This document shows, piece by piece, positions 41,007 through 53,430 of a stretch of 64,000 bases of DNA. Every line of letters begins with the position of its first letter. Within the stretch, counting starts at the first letter, position 1. The notes beneath the pieces were generated by a model, which was not told the origin of the DNA, made no database searches, and saw only the letters and a program-made list of their open reading frames with translations. Position numbers and translations under genes: made by a program. Where the stretch lies: the NCBI RefSeq assembly GCF_964355755.1, contig NC_092675.1:15081312-15145311 (forward strand). The letters are read 5' to 3'. This DNA comes from Antedon mediterranea (lineage: Eukaryota; Echinodermata; Crinoidea; Comatulida; Antedonidae).

Positions 41007-41781
41007 AGCCCCTTTCTCGCAGAGCTGTGTGCCAGGAATATTGCGGGAATATACCATTACCATGCCGGTATGGTTTTCTGTGAGAATGGCACATACCGGC
41101 ATCATGCCGGCATCGACATGACCTGCTTTAGACCTAGTAATATTCTAGGGATATTCCCCGCAATGCCAGACGGGCATTCTGTGAGAACGTAAGTCGCCGT
41201 TATATTCCGGGGTTATATTTAATTCCCCGTCGAGGCTTTGACACCTTGCGCGGTCAAGTGTATCACTTTGGAGCCGATTCAATTCATTTAAGCCTAACAA
41301 TAATAATGTCGAACTGGAGGGATAATGAGATAAGAGAGCTGCTTAAAATAAGGGGACAAGAAGAAATTTGTAGCATATTCTATAGACGCTTGCCTTGTAA
41401 ATTGTACAGCCTTCTAAGGTGTTTTACAGATTGCTGATGGCTAATTAATTGCTGTACCTGTATAATATATGCACAATATACTGTACATAGCATGTATTGC
41501 ATAAATATGCTATAAAGGAAGATAATAATCTGTGACTTATAATTCGCCGCCATATATCGCTAGACAAAAATAATAACAATAAAGGACGCCCTCAATAATT
41601 ATTTTGTCAGAGACTTTTTATTGGCCGAATATGCCCGACTCCTTTCTCACAGAAAGCCGGTATATTCCAGTTATATTTCCGGCACGATAGTCCGATGAGA
41701 ATGGGTATATGCCGGTAACGATACCGGCATGGCGCCAGCATCATACCGGTATATTGCAGGCACATCTGTGAGAAAGGGGCT
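41007..41781. mobile_element. 775-bp PIF-Harbinger-like element with SANT remnant
   Basis: Ends AGCCCCTTTCTCGCAGA and, inverted, AGCCCCTTTCTCACAGA. Flanked by TAT at 41004-41006 and 41782-41784, while the other duplication unit has a single uninterrupted TAT at about 49747, an exact empty site. Subterminal palindromic words ATACCGGCATGATGCCGG. An internal frame, MSNWRDNEIRELLKIRGQEE (from 41308), resembles the Myb/SANT protein encoded by Harbinger elements. Too short to encode a transposase. Confidence 0.85.
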
Positions 41782-42016
41782 TATGAGAAACTCTCCGGCT
41801 CGACTCGCACAGGTCTTCACCGTGTTAAATTCGACTAAAATGAAACTATGCTTTGTCTTGTAATATTTCAGTTGATCGTAGGTCATAAAATAGGTGTATC
41901 ATCTAAATTCTGACTATATGAGATCCCTGGATATATTAGACATAAAGGAGGAATATACTTAACCATGTAGGCCTACATTATTAAGGTAACAATATCCTTA
42001 CAAAATATCATGCAAG

Positions 42017-42958
42017 ATGGAGCCATTGGCAATATATCTTCTCGAGCAGATAAATATAACTCGGCAAAACAGAGATGACTTTGTTTATTCGTCTGCTGAG
42101 CGAGTTATACTTATTGGAATAATACCATTTATAGTTTGTTTTGGTGTCATCAGTAATATTGGAGTTATAATCATGTTCTTAAAATTAAAATCAATGAGAA
42201 CAATTCCAAATGTCTATCTACTTTGTCTAGCAGTAGCTAACATGATGTTTTTGCTGAACGCACTGCTACTATATTATATTGGATAGAATATGCAAATAGC
42301 CCAATACAAGGCGTTCATCAATAACTAAAAGTTTCTGCACATTAAATACATTTATAAGTAGATACTATGGCAACCGTTTGGTGTTATATTGCTATTTGCC
42401 ATCCATTCTTCTTTATGACGTTTTCTCGTATAAGGCGATTGGACATTGTCTACCTTTGGTTTGTTGTTGCGGCATTCAACACGAGTCGTATATTCTATAT
42501 GAGAATGTTGGAATATCAGCTTATCTGGAATTAAACAGATGGATTCGAAAACGAAAACGTAACTGAAACCATTGTAACTGAAATTACAAGTTGTAAATAC
42601 TGTGAAAGTTGTTCATAATTATGACTGTCTACATTAGAGCAATTTATTTTACTTTCTGTCGCGTTGATTCTTATTTTTCTATATACACGTTTCATAATGA
42701 ACGAATGGTGTTAATAACCGTGTTTACATACATATTATACATCTGGACATTTCGACTCAGATATTTCGGACGTTCAAATTGGCAACAATTCAGTAATTGT
42801 CGGAATTGCCAGAGTCTTTACGTATATTAATTCCTCTATTAACTCGTTGATATACATCGTAACGCACGAAAAGTACCGCAATGTTGATGGTTATACGGTG
42901 TGAAAATGAAGCTGCTCGCCCATTGAGACGTCATAGTACGCGACAAACAGCTATCTAA
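42017..42958 (+). pseudogene. Class A GPCR pseudogene, paralogue of 49930-51003
   Basis: About 93-95% identical to the intact gene. Lesions: a 4-base duplication at about 42273 (TTATATTGG), small and larger deletions through TM3 (about 42305-42365), loss of bases around the third loop and a deletion removing most of the ICL3/TM6 start. The TM2 aspartate codon is AAC (Asn) instead of GAC. It carries the same TTTGGTGTTAT (W-C-Y) codons as the intact gene. Confidence 0.93.
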
Positions 42959-44756
42959 TTATTTCAAAGAATATTATTGTTTTATTTGAAAAAAAACGGA
43001 CAACATGACAATTTAAAAAATCCTTTCTAATTGAAAAATTATTGTTTTACGTCAATAAACTTCTAGTGGTGGATCCGCCAAATGTATATTCCATAATATT
43101 CTGCAGCTGTTACAAACATCGATGTGTGCAAAAAAGAAAAAACACACATACGTGATGATAGGCCATTTATAATGTTTCAAGATAGTAACAATATAAGCAA
43201 ATATTGATAAATGCCAGCCCAGTGAAGATTTATTAGAACAACGACGGTAAACTGGTGCATACATCTCACATTGCATTCACATTTTTAAAAGTTGACATTT
43301 TTATTTGTTTACTAAATTAAATCATCTTGAATGTTGGTGCTAATAGATTTATGTGGATGCACACAATGTTGTTATTTTAGTATTTTAAAGTACAGTACAG
43401 TATGTAACAGGAAAAAATATACTTTGTTCACTAATCAGTTTCTCTATTTGCCAGAAAGTATGCAGCATAGACTAACCATTCTAGTTTCAATTTGATTTCT
43501 GGCTACTGTTGCCAACTATTCCCATAGAGACTACAATGTTGACATTACCTGCATCTTTACACTATAATGAGCAACTTAATTTCCTGAAATGAATCGATTA
43601 AACATGTTATTGTATATCATATTGTTACTGGTATCCGATAAATGACCAAACATTAATAATGAACAATAATTTTGTTTTAATATGAAAAAGTTAACACATA
43701 CCGTATTTATTAGAATAAACCCCTCCTCATTTAAATTGCTGATTGTATGGCTATGGTTTGCGGAAACGTCTCTGTCTTACCGCCCGTTGACTGTGTTCGT
43801 TGAGAAAAGACATTAATAGCGATAACCGTGAACTGCAGACTGCAGTTCTTGATGGACCGACCGCCAAGTTCTCTACAAACGTTCACATGTCAAAAATTCC
43901 TTTTAAATGAGAGCTGACAATACCGGTGAGAAGATATTAAATGAAATATGTCTATGCTATTAAAAAAAACTAACTTATAATTGTTTGTTTTGTTTTGTTT
44001 TATTATTTATTTTCCACACACAAAATATATAACATAGTATTAGTAATAAACATCATTTAGGTAGAAGAAAAAAACAGACAAACTAGTTAAATGTCTTATA
44101 TAAACCAAGTCAAGTATAGTGTGTGGATGGAGACCAAAATAAGTTTGATAACAAACTTTAAGGCATGGTCACCATTAAAAAAAAAAATCAGAGTCACAAA
44201 GAACAGTAGGCCTATGTGATACAAATGTTAATAATAATAAGCACCAAATAAGAAAAAAAGAGAAATGTAAAGCAAATATAGCAGTGAATTCATTGTAACT
44301 ATGATGAAAGCTGCTTCACAGCAGTACAACTTAATATCCAACTGGGACAAAGCATGTACAGTTACAATACTAATGTAGGTCTCTGTAGGCCTACTTGTAG
44401 GTTTCCCTGCGCCACAACCAACCCCTCCCATCCCCCATCTGATGGAAGATGCTGTTAAAAGATACCTATTAAAGTGCGCACGGTAATGTACGTGTTACAT
44501 TTCTTATGTTGTGTTTTTATTTTCCTTCTCGCGTTAGGCATGTGAACACCCCGTCGGTTTTTTTTTTTTTTTCTAGAAAGTAACTATATATAGGCCTACT
44601 ATACAAAAAGTATGGTTTATTTGGATTAACAAGCATATTACGTTAAATGATCACTATTTTTCAAACATTGGATTGGATCAGGTTTTGTTAAAATTAAGAA
44701 TATTATTATTGGTTTGTTATAAATTTCAATTAGCAAAATAAAAAAGCGGGCCAAAC
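42959..44756 (+). other. 3' flank of the GPCR pseudogene, no gene recognised
   Basis: Collinear with 51004-53430 of the other unit, apart from an insertion there (51749-52725). No coding frame is preserved in both copies, so open frames here are not called. A poly-T run is at 44559. Confidence 0.55.
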
Positions 44757-45057
44757 TAATAATAATAATAATAATAGTTCATTCTTATATAGCGCATATA
44801 AGCAAGCTCTCAATGCGCTGAACATTATTAGCCCAGTCATTTTTTTGGATCAAACACGTATGGAAATATACTCCCATAATGCAGCTAGTAATCAGCGCAA
44901 AGTTGTGTCTTGATCTAGCCGGGTACCCATTTATACACCTGGGTGGAGAGAGGCAAACGTAAGTAAAGTATCTTGCCTAAGGATACAAGCAATTGGATTC
45001 GAACCTCGATCTGACAATCAGTAATCTAACGTCCAACACACTGCGCCCTCGCCTAAC
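44757..45057 (-). mobile_element. tRNA-derived SINE with (ATT)n tail
   Basis: On the minus strand: tRNA-like head at the right with B box GGTTCGAATCC (44995-45005), body with CCAGGTGTAT and GGGTACCC near 44920, tail (ATT)n at 44757-44776. The other duplication unit lacks it (53425-53435 reads straight through CCAAACTAACTTAA), with about 4 bp (CTAA) duplicated. Same layout as SINEs common in marine invertebrates. Confidence 0.85.
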
Positions 45058-45570
45058 TTAAGAATATCTTTTTTTTTAAATTAATAACCAAGCATATAGG
45101 CCTATATAATCTAATAATTACTAATAACATAAGTCATTCAATTAAAATTGGTAAATGTATTTTCAGAGAGCTATTACCGGTATCTAATAGTAAGTCTGGT
45201 TTTAACTTTTGAAAACGTTTTATCGTGATAATTGTCGTATACGGTGCATGAAATGAAAAAGAAAAAAAAATGAATAAAAGTGGTTAAATCCCACTTCCGA
45301 AAAAGAAAAGATTCGAATACAACATGGGCATGTTTGTAAATTCATTTTTTGTTCGTGAAACTTGTAGAGATGTTTCAAAATGAAATTCTGGCGTAAAATT
45401 ATGATTTTCTAAAACTTATTAGTTTTGAACTTATTAGTTTTGGCCTCATTAAAACAAATTGTTGTGACGTCACGCATAAAAAAGCTTCTAAATAGTGACA
45501 TAAAGTAAACGTAAAACAGAAAAAAATGATGTATGATTGGTTCGGCTCCTACCTGGCCTTTAATAAGGAG

Positions 45571-46440
45571 TTTTTTTTTAGTTGAGTTTATTGTTTCAAT
45601 AAAATATACATTCATTCAGGCTTATCGCCTGACTTTATTTACTTTAGGCCTCTGGCCCCTAGTAATTAACAAAATAATAATTTCATTGAAAAATAAAGCA
45701 ATTTATGGTCACAAGATAAATGAATTAATTAATTTCGTTCTCTAAGCAAAACATATATCTTAACTTATAAGCATGATAAATATATTTAGATAGATTGTCA
45801 ATAATTATTGGATCCTGTGATGACATTAAACGGCAGAATTTAAAAGTATTTGGATTTTCAAAAAATAAAGAAGGTATAAATTTTTTCTGATTTCCTTGTA
45901 ACGAGAGCAAACTGTAACAAAATGATATTCATCTTCAACTTCATTTATATTACATATTTTACATAACCTATTGCTGCACTCTATTCTTTTCCATCTTCCC
46001 CTTTCTACCTCTAGTTGAAGTGTGCCCAGTCTTAGCTCGCTTATATCTAGTATCAAGGGTCTGTAGTAAGTATCCATCTACTCCGAAATTGTTTTTGAAC
46101 ATTTTATAGTATCTTAATTTTGAAGAAATATTTATGCTTTCAAGAAAGGATTGGCGTTCCATATCGGTTAGCCTTTCTTTTATTTTATTAACTATATAAA
46201 ATTTACCAAGGACATTATTTTGTGAAAACCATATGTTTCCATGACCAATAGAGCATAACATATGTTTTACATCGCTTACCCAACAATTACTATTATTTTG
46301 CGCTTTATGAAGTTGAGATTTATAACATTTCTTCGCATATTTGTCCTCGTTCATATTTACTAGTCTTACCCAATAACGGATAACATTGAGTACACACCTC
46401 AAATGTCATGCTTTCTAACCAAATTTGAAGTATCGACCCA
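45571..46440 (-). pseudogene. LINE C-terminal remnant with CxxC...H...C zinc motif
   Basis: Two overlapping minus frames read one protein with a frameshift near 46030: SINISSKLRYYKMFKNNFGV, then ISELRLGTLQLEVERGRW, then RLCKICNINEVEDEYHFVTV plus C. This is the post-RT zinc-knuckle end of a non-LTR element. The A-rich 3' end is the T run at about 45571. The same 3' end word occurs at 54008. Confidence 0.75.
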
Positions 46441-46919
46441 TTTTTTGGAGCTGAGGAACCCCACTATTAGACCTTATATGTTGAAAATTATAAGTCGGAT
46501 TTTTATAATTCTTTATTTATTATAATATTTATACAAAATACTAACTTCTAATTTTGCATCTGTATCCCTAGTAGGTCCATGTGGCTCGGGTCACTAGGAC
46601 CTTAGGAAATAACGCGCCTACTCTGGAAATACAGTACTATAGTCGCACGTTGTAATACATGTCACATTACAAATGCCTATTACAAAGTGAAACGCGTAAT
46701 AAACATTTCATTTCATTCATGAAAAAAAAAAATTATAAAACATAAATAAAATGCATAAAAGATGAAAAGGATCAACAACAAAAAGCTAAAAGCTTGTACA
46801 GGGTTAAAGACCTAACATAACTAAACAACTACGGTATAAAACAGCTAATACTATAATACGAAAATATACAATATATTAAAATATATATATAAAGTAACAT
46901 TGACATCAGCAGAAATTAA
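46441..46919 (+). other. Intergenic, with a LINE-like 3' terminus
   Basis: AATAAACATTTCATTTCATT then A-run at about 46700-46735 looks like a plus-strand retroposon tail. Just before it is ATTACAAAGTG, the word that forms a tandem array at 48864-49050. No gene. Confidence 0.4.
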
Positions 46920-48840
46920 GATTTGTACTTATTAATTAGATTCAACTTATACAATTTTTTTTAAACATTAATGGATTTTGCATTTTGAATTGTCATATCT
47001 AAGTTGTTCCAGACATGAGGACCCGAAACAGCAATAATATGACTTGTAGAAACTAGTCTTCGAAGAGGAGGTCCTCCTTTCCTCTAGTATTATACTTATG
47101 TCCATTACCATCAGGTAAATTGTTAAGGTTTAAAAATCGTAAATCAGGATTATTCAACATTCGGAACATAAAAATGCCAATTTTGTAATTATGAATATCA
47201 TCAATTTTAAATACATTATGTATGTGGAAGATAGGCGTTGGTGCACGATAATCAGACCAATGTATTGCTCGTATTGCTTTTTTATGGAGTTTAACCAGTT
47301 TATCAGTGTAAGAAGCATATGAATTAAACCAAATAATATTACAATAGCTGATAAGAGGTTGCATAAGTGACCTATAGATTGAAAGGAGTGCACTTAAAGG
47401 AAGGTAGTGACGAATTTTGAAAAGTAAACTGACATATTTAGATATTTTTAAAGTAGTGAGATCAATGTGAGTTTTAAAATTAACAAATTCGTCAACAAAG
47501 ACTCCTAAAAACTTATAGTAATTTGTTTCGGATATAGATTTATCATCAATTTTAATGGATATATTATTAACATTAATTTTACTTCTTTTAGTTCTAAAAA
47601 TGATATATCTAGTCTTATCACAGTTAAAGAGAAAGTTTATTACACCAAAGCCAGAATTAACAATATCAATAAAAGTATTCAAATTGGGGTTTGATAAGAA
47701 CAGATTTGTATTTTCAACGAATAAAGTCATGTTTAAAATATTTGAAGAAATAAAAATATCATTTCTATATACATGATAACGAATAATGGCCCAAGAATAC
47801 TTCCTTGGGATATTCCATAATTACTAGTTGTGTGTTAAGAAGAAATTCTGTTAAAGTCTATAGATTGCATTCTTCCATATAATATAGTTTTTAAACCAAG
47901 ATAGTGCAGACCCCTAATACCATAGTATTCAAGTTTCCATAATAAAATCGAATGGTCAATCGTATCGAAAGCCTTATTCAGGTCAATGAATATTCCAATA
48001 GCAGTATCTCCTCTACCTAATGCAGCTTGTACTTTTTCAATAAGATTAAGTATAGCCATAAAAGTTGAACTTTGTTTTAAGAAACCCATATTGTTCTTTG
48101 TGGATGATTGCAAATTTACCTAAAAATGAATACAAATGGTTATAAACAATACGCTCTAAGATTTTTGATAGAGCAGATTAAATGGATATTTGACGATAAT
48201 TATTATTATATATTATATATATATATTATTATATTATGTTTTATCACCAGAAATATCCTTGCTATTTTTTGCTTAGCTCAGGTACAACATCACTTTCAAG
48301 TGATAAATTAAAGATGTATGATAAAGGTGACGTACATATTGAATAATATATTTAAGTAATTTACTGCTAATTTCATCAATGCCTTCAGAGTTAGATGGTT
48401 TCATTTAATTAACAATAGAAATAATTTCTAAATCATCAGTGGGCTTAAAATAAATTGAATTTGGAAAATTGCTATTAAGGTATTGCTTATAGTTTTCACT
48501 TACAGGCAAGACAATATTTTTGGCAAGAGTTTCTCCTACTTCATTTGCTTTGCGTCATTATAAGCATTAAATAAAATACGAGAATAATAATTACGTTTAC
48601 TAATTCTGATGAGATTAGTAAGCATATTTCTATATTTCCTAAATTTTGATATTTAATTGTGTAGGGATATTAAATGATTTTATATAATACATTTTTTTTT
48701 ATTGATTGTGTTTTGGTTTAGGTGTTTTAGATGGAATAGTTTGTTCAATCGTATGTGGGATTTCTTTAATAAACATATTATTAGTTTCATTTGAATTGTA
48801 AAGTGGATTCCAATTAATTTGCAACATTCTTAAAGGTTAT
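46920..48840 (-). pseudogene. LINE reverse-transcriptase remnant (Jockey/CR1-like)
   Basis: Minus frames: GDTAIGIFIDLNKAFDTIDH (palm), a broken GISQGSILGPLFV-like stretch at about 47770-47825, then the 47053-47730 frame with VENTNLFLSNPNLNTF where YADDT is expected (catalytic box lost), YYKFLGVFVDEFVNFKTHID and LMQPLISYCNIIWFNSY. The N-terminal part up to about 48840 is poorly preserved. Dead copy. Confidence 0.8.
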
Positions 48841-48863
48841 AAAATACCGTAATCAATTTAAAC

Positions 48864-49050
48864 AGCCTATTACAAAGTGCAACAACAGTTATTACAAAGT
48901 GTGACACTTTTGTTACAAAGTGCAACAGGTATTACAAAGTGCGACGATTATTACAGAGAGTGCGACAGCAGTTATTACAGAGTGCGACAGCTTTCGTTAT
49001 CAACGAACGTGCGGTAGGTTATTACAAAAGTGTGACAGTTTTGTTACAAT
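48864..49050 (+). repeat. Degenerate tandem repeat of TTATTACAAAGTGCGACA
   Basis: About eight imperfect units of ATTACAAAGTG(C/T)GACA with 2-15-bp spacers, some reading ACAGAGTGCGACAG. The same word occurs singly near 46625-46690. Confidence 0.7.
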
Positions 49051-49929
49051 CTTTGTAAAAGCATTTTACGCCGAATTTACCGTGTATTTAAGAACCAACT
49101 AGTTCAATTCAATTGTTTAAAACTGTTTATATTTTGATATTCCTTTAGTCGTGGTAGACTCACAGGACATTCTTTTAATAAAATAGGTAAAAATACTCCA
49201 ATAATAATCTAATCCACCGTTAAAACAATATAATATGTTAAACAGGTCTATACTTAACCATTATTCAGAACTAAGCACATTTTTTATATAAAAAAACATC
49301 TTTTAAGATGTTTCTGTCTATTTATTTATAAAAAATAAAGATCTGGGACATACAGATCCGTGTGGTAGAGTATGAATGGTTTCCGTTGAAACTTAGACGT
49401 AGCTGCAGGAGATCTAAGTGAACAAAGGTAATTCACTGTTATTGTGAAATAATGGACGAGCATGATCATTTCTAATCGGAGAAATCCAATCAGAAAAACA
49501 TAATTAATGAAGACGTATTTATCAATTTGTAGATAATATCATGATATAAATAACACACAGGAATTAAGCTGTGAAAACAAAATATTGTATATATAATGAA
49601 TTCAGTAATATGTACTCTAAAGCACTATACATTCAGTTTTTTCACTTGTTATGCCAAGCAAAGTAAACATTCTTTAAGTCATTTTAGCCAACCAGGTGCA
49701 GCTCACGTAATTGACCGTGACGTGAATTATAGTGCTGTTTCAGAGTATGAGAAGCTCTCTGGTTTACACTGCGGCTCGACTCGCACAGGTCTTCATCGTG
49801 TTAAATTCGTGAAGAACGTTCGATATGTAAAACTATGCTTTGTCTTTGTGATATTTCAGTTGATCATAAACTTAACCAGGTAGGCCTACATTATTAAGGT
49901 AACAATATCCTTAAAAAATATCGTGCAAG

Positions 49930-51003
49930 ATGGAGCCATTGGCAGTAGGCCTATATCTTCTCGAGCAGATAAATATAACTCGGCAAAACAGAGATGACTT
50001 TGTTTATTCGTCTGCTGAGCGAGTTATACTTATTGGAATAATACCATTTATAGTTTGTTTTGGTGTCATCAGTAATATTGGAGTTATAACCATGTTCTTA
50101 AAATTAAAATCAATGAGAACAATTCCAAATGTCTATCTACTTTGTCTAGCAGTAGCTGACATGATGTTTTTGCTGAACGCACCGCTACTATATTGGATAG
50201 AATATGCAAATAGTCCAATACAAGGCGATAGTTCATCAATAACTATAAGTTTCTGCACATTCAACACATTTATAGTAGATACTGCATATGCAGTTTCATG
50301 TTTAACTATAGCTATGGCAACCGTTTGGTGTTATATTGCTATTTGCCATCCATTCTTCTTTATGACGTTTTCTCGTAATAAGGCGATTGGACATTGTCTT
50401 ATCCTTTGGTTTGTTGTTGCGGCATTCAACACGAGTCGTATATTCTATATGAGAATGTTCGAATATCAGCTTATCTGGAATGAAACAGATGAATTCGAAA
50501 ACGTAACTGAAACCATTGTAACTGAAATTACAAGTTGTAAATACTGTGAAAGTTGTTCAATTATGACTGTCTACATTATAGAGCAATTTATTTTACTTTC
50601 TGTCGCGTTAATTCTTATTATTTTATATACACGTGTCATAATTCATATGCGAAACTTAAGCGTTCGAAGAAACGAAATAATATCTTGTGATGTGTCTCAT
50701 TTTACTTCTGCTAAAAAGAAATTAGTACGAATGGTGTTAATAACCGTGTTTACATACATATTATGCATCTGGCCATTTCGACTCTTAAGTCTTATTTCAG
50801 ATATTTCCGACGTTCAAATCGGTCACAATTCAGTAATTGTCGGAATTGCCAGAGTCTTTACGTATATTAATTCATCTATTAACCCGTTGATATACAGCGT
50901 AACGCACGAAAAGTACCGGAGGGCAATGTTGATGGTTATACGATGTGAAAATGAAGCTGCTCGCCCATTGAGACGTCATAGTACGCGACAAACGGCTATC
51001 TAA
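49930..51003 (+). CDS. Orphan class A (rhodopsin-like) GPCR, single exon
   Basis: 357 residues, seven helices at about 33-57, 67-91, 108-138, 152-175, 211-238, 266-290 and 301-324. Landmarks seen: N49 (SNIG), LAVAD with D77, disulphide C109 with candidates C203/C206/C209, CIWPF at 279-283, NPLIY at 318-322; N-glycosylation site NIT at 15-17. The DRY box is WCY (133-135), followed by the usual IAICHP. Best general resemblance is to peptide receptors of the TRH/neuromedin type, by TM6-TM7 pattern; ligand unknown. The ATG at 49930 lies in sequence conserved with the pseudogene. Intronless, as in many lineage-expanded invertebrate GPCRs. Confidence 0.88.
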   Translation: MEPLAVGLYLLEQINITRQNRDDFVYSSAERVILIGIIPFIVCFGVISNIGVITMFLKLKSMRTIPNVYLLCLAVADMMFLLNAPLLYWIEYANSPIQGDSSSITISFCTFNTFIVDTAYAVSCLTIAMATVWCYIAICHPFFFMTFSRNKAIGHCLILWFVVAAFNTSRIFYMRMFEYQLIWNETDEFENVTETIVTEITSCKYCESCSIMTVYIIEQFILLSVALILIILYTRVIIHMRNLSVRRNEIISCDVSHFTSAKKKLVRMVLITVFTYILCIWPFRLLSLISDISDVQIGHNSVIVGIARVFTYINSSINPLIYSVTHEKYRRAMLMVIRCENEAARPLRRHSTRQTAI

Positions 51004-51748
51004 TTATTTCAAAGAATATTATTGTTTTATTTGAAATAAAAACGGACAACATGACAATTTAAAAAAAATCCTTTCTAATTGGAAAACAAACAAACTTCCA
51101 GTGGTTGAGCCGCCAAATGTATATTCCATAATATTCTGCAGCTGTTACAAACATCTATGTGTGCAAAAAGAAAGCCATTTATATGTTTCAAGATAGTAAC
51201 AATATGCCTATATAAGCAAATATTGATAAATGCCAGCCCAGGGAAGATTTAATGAAACAACGACGGTAAACTGGTGTCTACGTTTCACATTGCATTCACA
51301 TTTGTTTACAAGTTGACATTTTTATTTGTTTATTAAATAAATCATTCTGAATTTTGGTGCTCATAGATTTATGTGGATGCACACAATGTTGTTATTCTAG
51401 TGTTTTAAAGTACGGTACAGTATGTAACAGGGACAAAATATACTTTGTTCACTAATCAGTTTCTCTATTTGCCAGAAAGTATGCAGCATAGACTAACCAT
51501 TGTAATTTCAATTTGACTTCTGGCTACTGTTGCCAACTATTCCCATAGAGATTGCTATGTTGACATTACCTACATATTTACACTATAATGAGCAACTTAA
51601 TTTCCTGAAACGAATCGATTAAACATGTTAATGTATATCATCTTGTTACTGGTATCCGATAAATGACCAAAACATTAATAATGAACAGTGATTTTGTTTT
51701 ATTATGAAAGAGTTAAAAAACACAAAAACCCCTCCCCCATTTAAAACC

Positions 51749-52725
51749 TAATAAAGGACCCGGGCGCTATTCGAATTAATACTGTAAAGTAATTTTTAGG
51801 CCTATATATTATTAAATACAGAAAAATCTTTGATATTTGAATGCTAAGAAATTGCAATTGCTTGCATGTAAACAGAAATCGAAATGGTTTTCGGTTGCAC
51901 CCTTACGTTTTTGGGGTTTAATATTAGCACTGGTCAACCGGCCAATTTCAAGTAAAAATCTGCGAAGCCTGGAGTTTCCCTTTTTTATAATGCTAAACAC
52001 ACACACCGCATCATGTGTAGTTTTTGAAAGTGCAAAGTAACTTTACAAACGTAACATTTTAAGCTGTCTATAATGGATAGGTTGAGGTCTACGGGTTTTT
52101 TTTTCTTCAGAAAACCGTCTCAAAGTGCAGTGTCGTGTCGCGCTACCACCAAATAAAACGACCCTCATTCTTCTGGATGGTAACGACAGGTAATGAGCAC
52201 GCCGGAGTAACCTTATCTAAAAGTAACCTTATCTTAAAATTAACTTCTAAGTTTGATTGTGATCTTGTTTCGTTGTTTTATTGTAATGTTCCTGTTCGTA
52301 ATCTTCGTAGTAAACCCTTTCTTCATGTTAAATTTTCTCGTGTCAATGTTTGTAAAAATGGTATTTTCTGTAGACTCTCGTCATTGTACAATTCTTGTCT
52401 TTTAAAAAATAATTCTTTAGATATTTTTAACTGTAATTTTTCTCAATTTAAATGTATTATTAATGAAATTATTTAAATTTTCTTTTTCATTTGTATATAT
52501 TTATATTGGCTCATATTTTATAGTTTAGTTTTTATTTTCAACCTGTTATTGGTGTTTTACACTGTTGGTTTGATATATATAAATATATACAAAAAAAAAA
52601 AAAAAAAAAAAAAAAAAAGGTGCACCCGAGGCAGATGTGCAGATTATACTTCCAGTAAGTCCGATCCGAGAAGACGTTTTCTTCCTACTGAGCTAAGCCT
52701 AACGGTCGAGGGCTTGAACCCGTGC
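51749..52725 (+). mobile_element. Insertion specific to the right unit: LINE tail plus tRNA-like fragment
   Basis: The left unit reads straight from CCATTTAAA to GCTGATTGTATGGC. Here about 980 bp intervene: AT-rich sequence, a plus-strand LINE C-terminus (about 52200-52475: VRNLRSKPFLHVKFSRVNVC, RLSSLYNSCL, FNCNFSQFKCIINEII), a poly-A of about 29 at 52590-52618, then a minus tRNA-like fragment (52620-52725; GGCTTGAACCC complement of a B box, A box TTAGCTCAGTAGG). It may be more than one event. Confidence 0.7.
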
Positions 52726-53430
52726 TGATTGTATGGCTATGGTTTGCGGAAACGTGTCTGTGTTTGTTGATAATGTAAAAAGACATTATAGCGATAACTA
52801 TGAACTGCAGACTGCAGCTCTTCATGGACCGACCGCTAAGTTTTCTACAAACAAACGTACGGTCCACATGTCAAAAATTCCTTTTTGCATGAGAGCTGAC
52901 AATACTGGTGAGAAGATATTAAATGAAATATGTCTATGCTATTGCAAAATAAAAAACTAACTTATAATATAGCAGTGAATTCATTATAACTCCTATAATG
53001 AAAGCTGCTTCACAGCAGTACAACTTAATAGCCAACTGGGACAAAGCATGTACAGTTACAATACTAATGTAGGTCTCTGTACTTATAGGTTCCCCTGCAC
53101 CGCAACCAAGCCCCTCCCCTCCCCTATCTGCTGGAAGATGCTGTTAGAAGATACCTAGTGTTACATTTCTTATTTTGTGTTTTTATTTTCCTTCTCGCGT
53201 CAGGCATGTGAACACCCTGTCGGTTTTAATTTTGTTTTTCCAGAAAGTAACTATATATAGGCCTACTATACATAACAAAAAGTATGTTTTATTTGGATTA
53301 ACAAGCATATTACGTTAAATGATCACTATTTTTCAAACATTGGATTGGATCAGGTTTTGTTAAAATTAAGAATATTATTATTGGTTTGTTATAAATTTCA
53401 ACCGGCAAAATAAAAAAGCGGGCCAAACTA

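Larger units (their letters stand above)
40796..45615 (+). repeat. Segmental duplication, left unit (GPCR pseudogene)
   Basis: Direct copy of about 49538-54050, beginning ATCATGATATAAATAACACA in both. High identity through the GPCR, its 3' flank, the block at 43730-43990 and the block at 44500-45600. Extra sequence here: a MITE at 41007 and a SINE at 44757. Offset at the start is 8,742 bp. The right end is approximate and coincides with a LINE 3' tail. Confidence 0.9.

Noticed and set aside
49596-49883. 95-codon frame upstream of the GPCR as a separate protein
   Set aside because: Broken in the duplicate and unlike any known protein; more likely 5' flank or UTR.
52733-52960. 75-codon frame near the GPCR unit as a small gene
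   Set aside because: The duplicate at 43740-43970 does not keep the frame, and no similarity is recognised.
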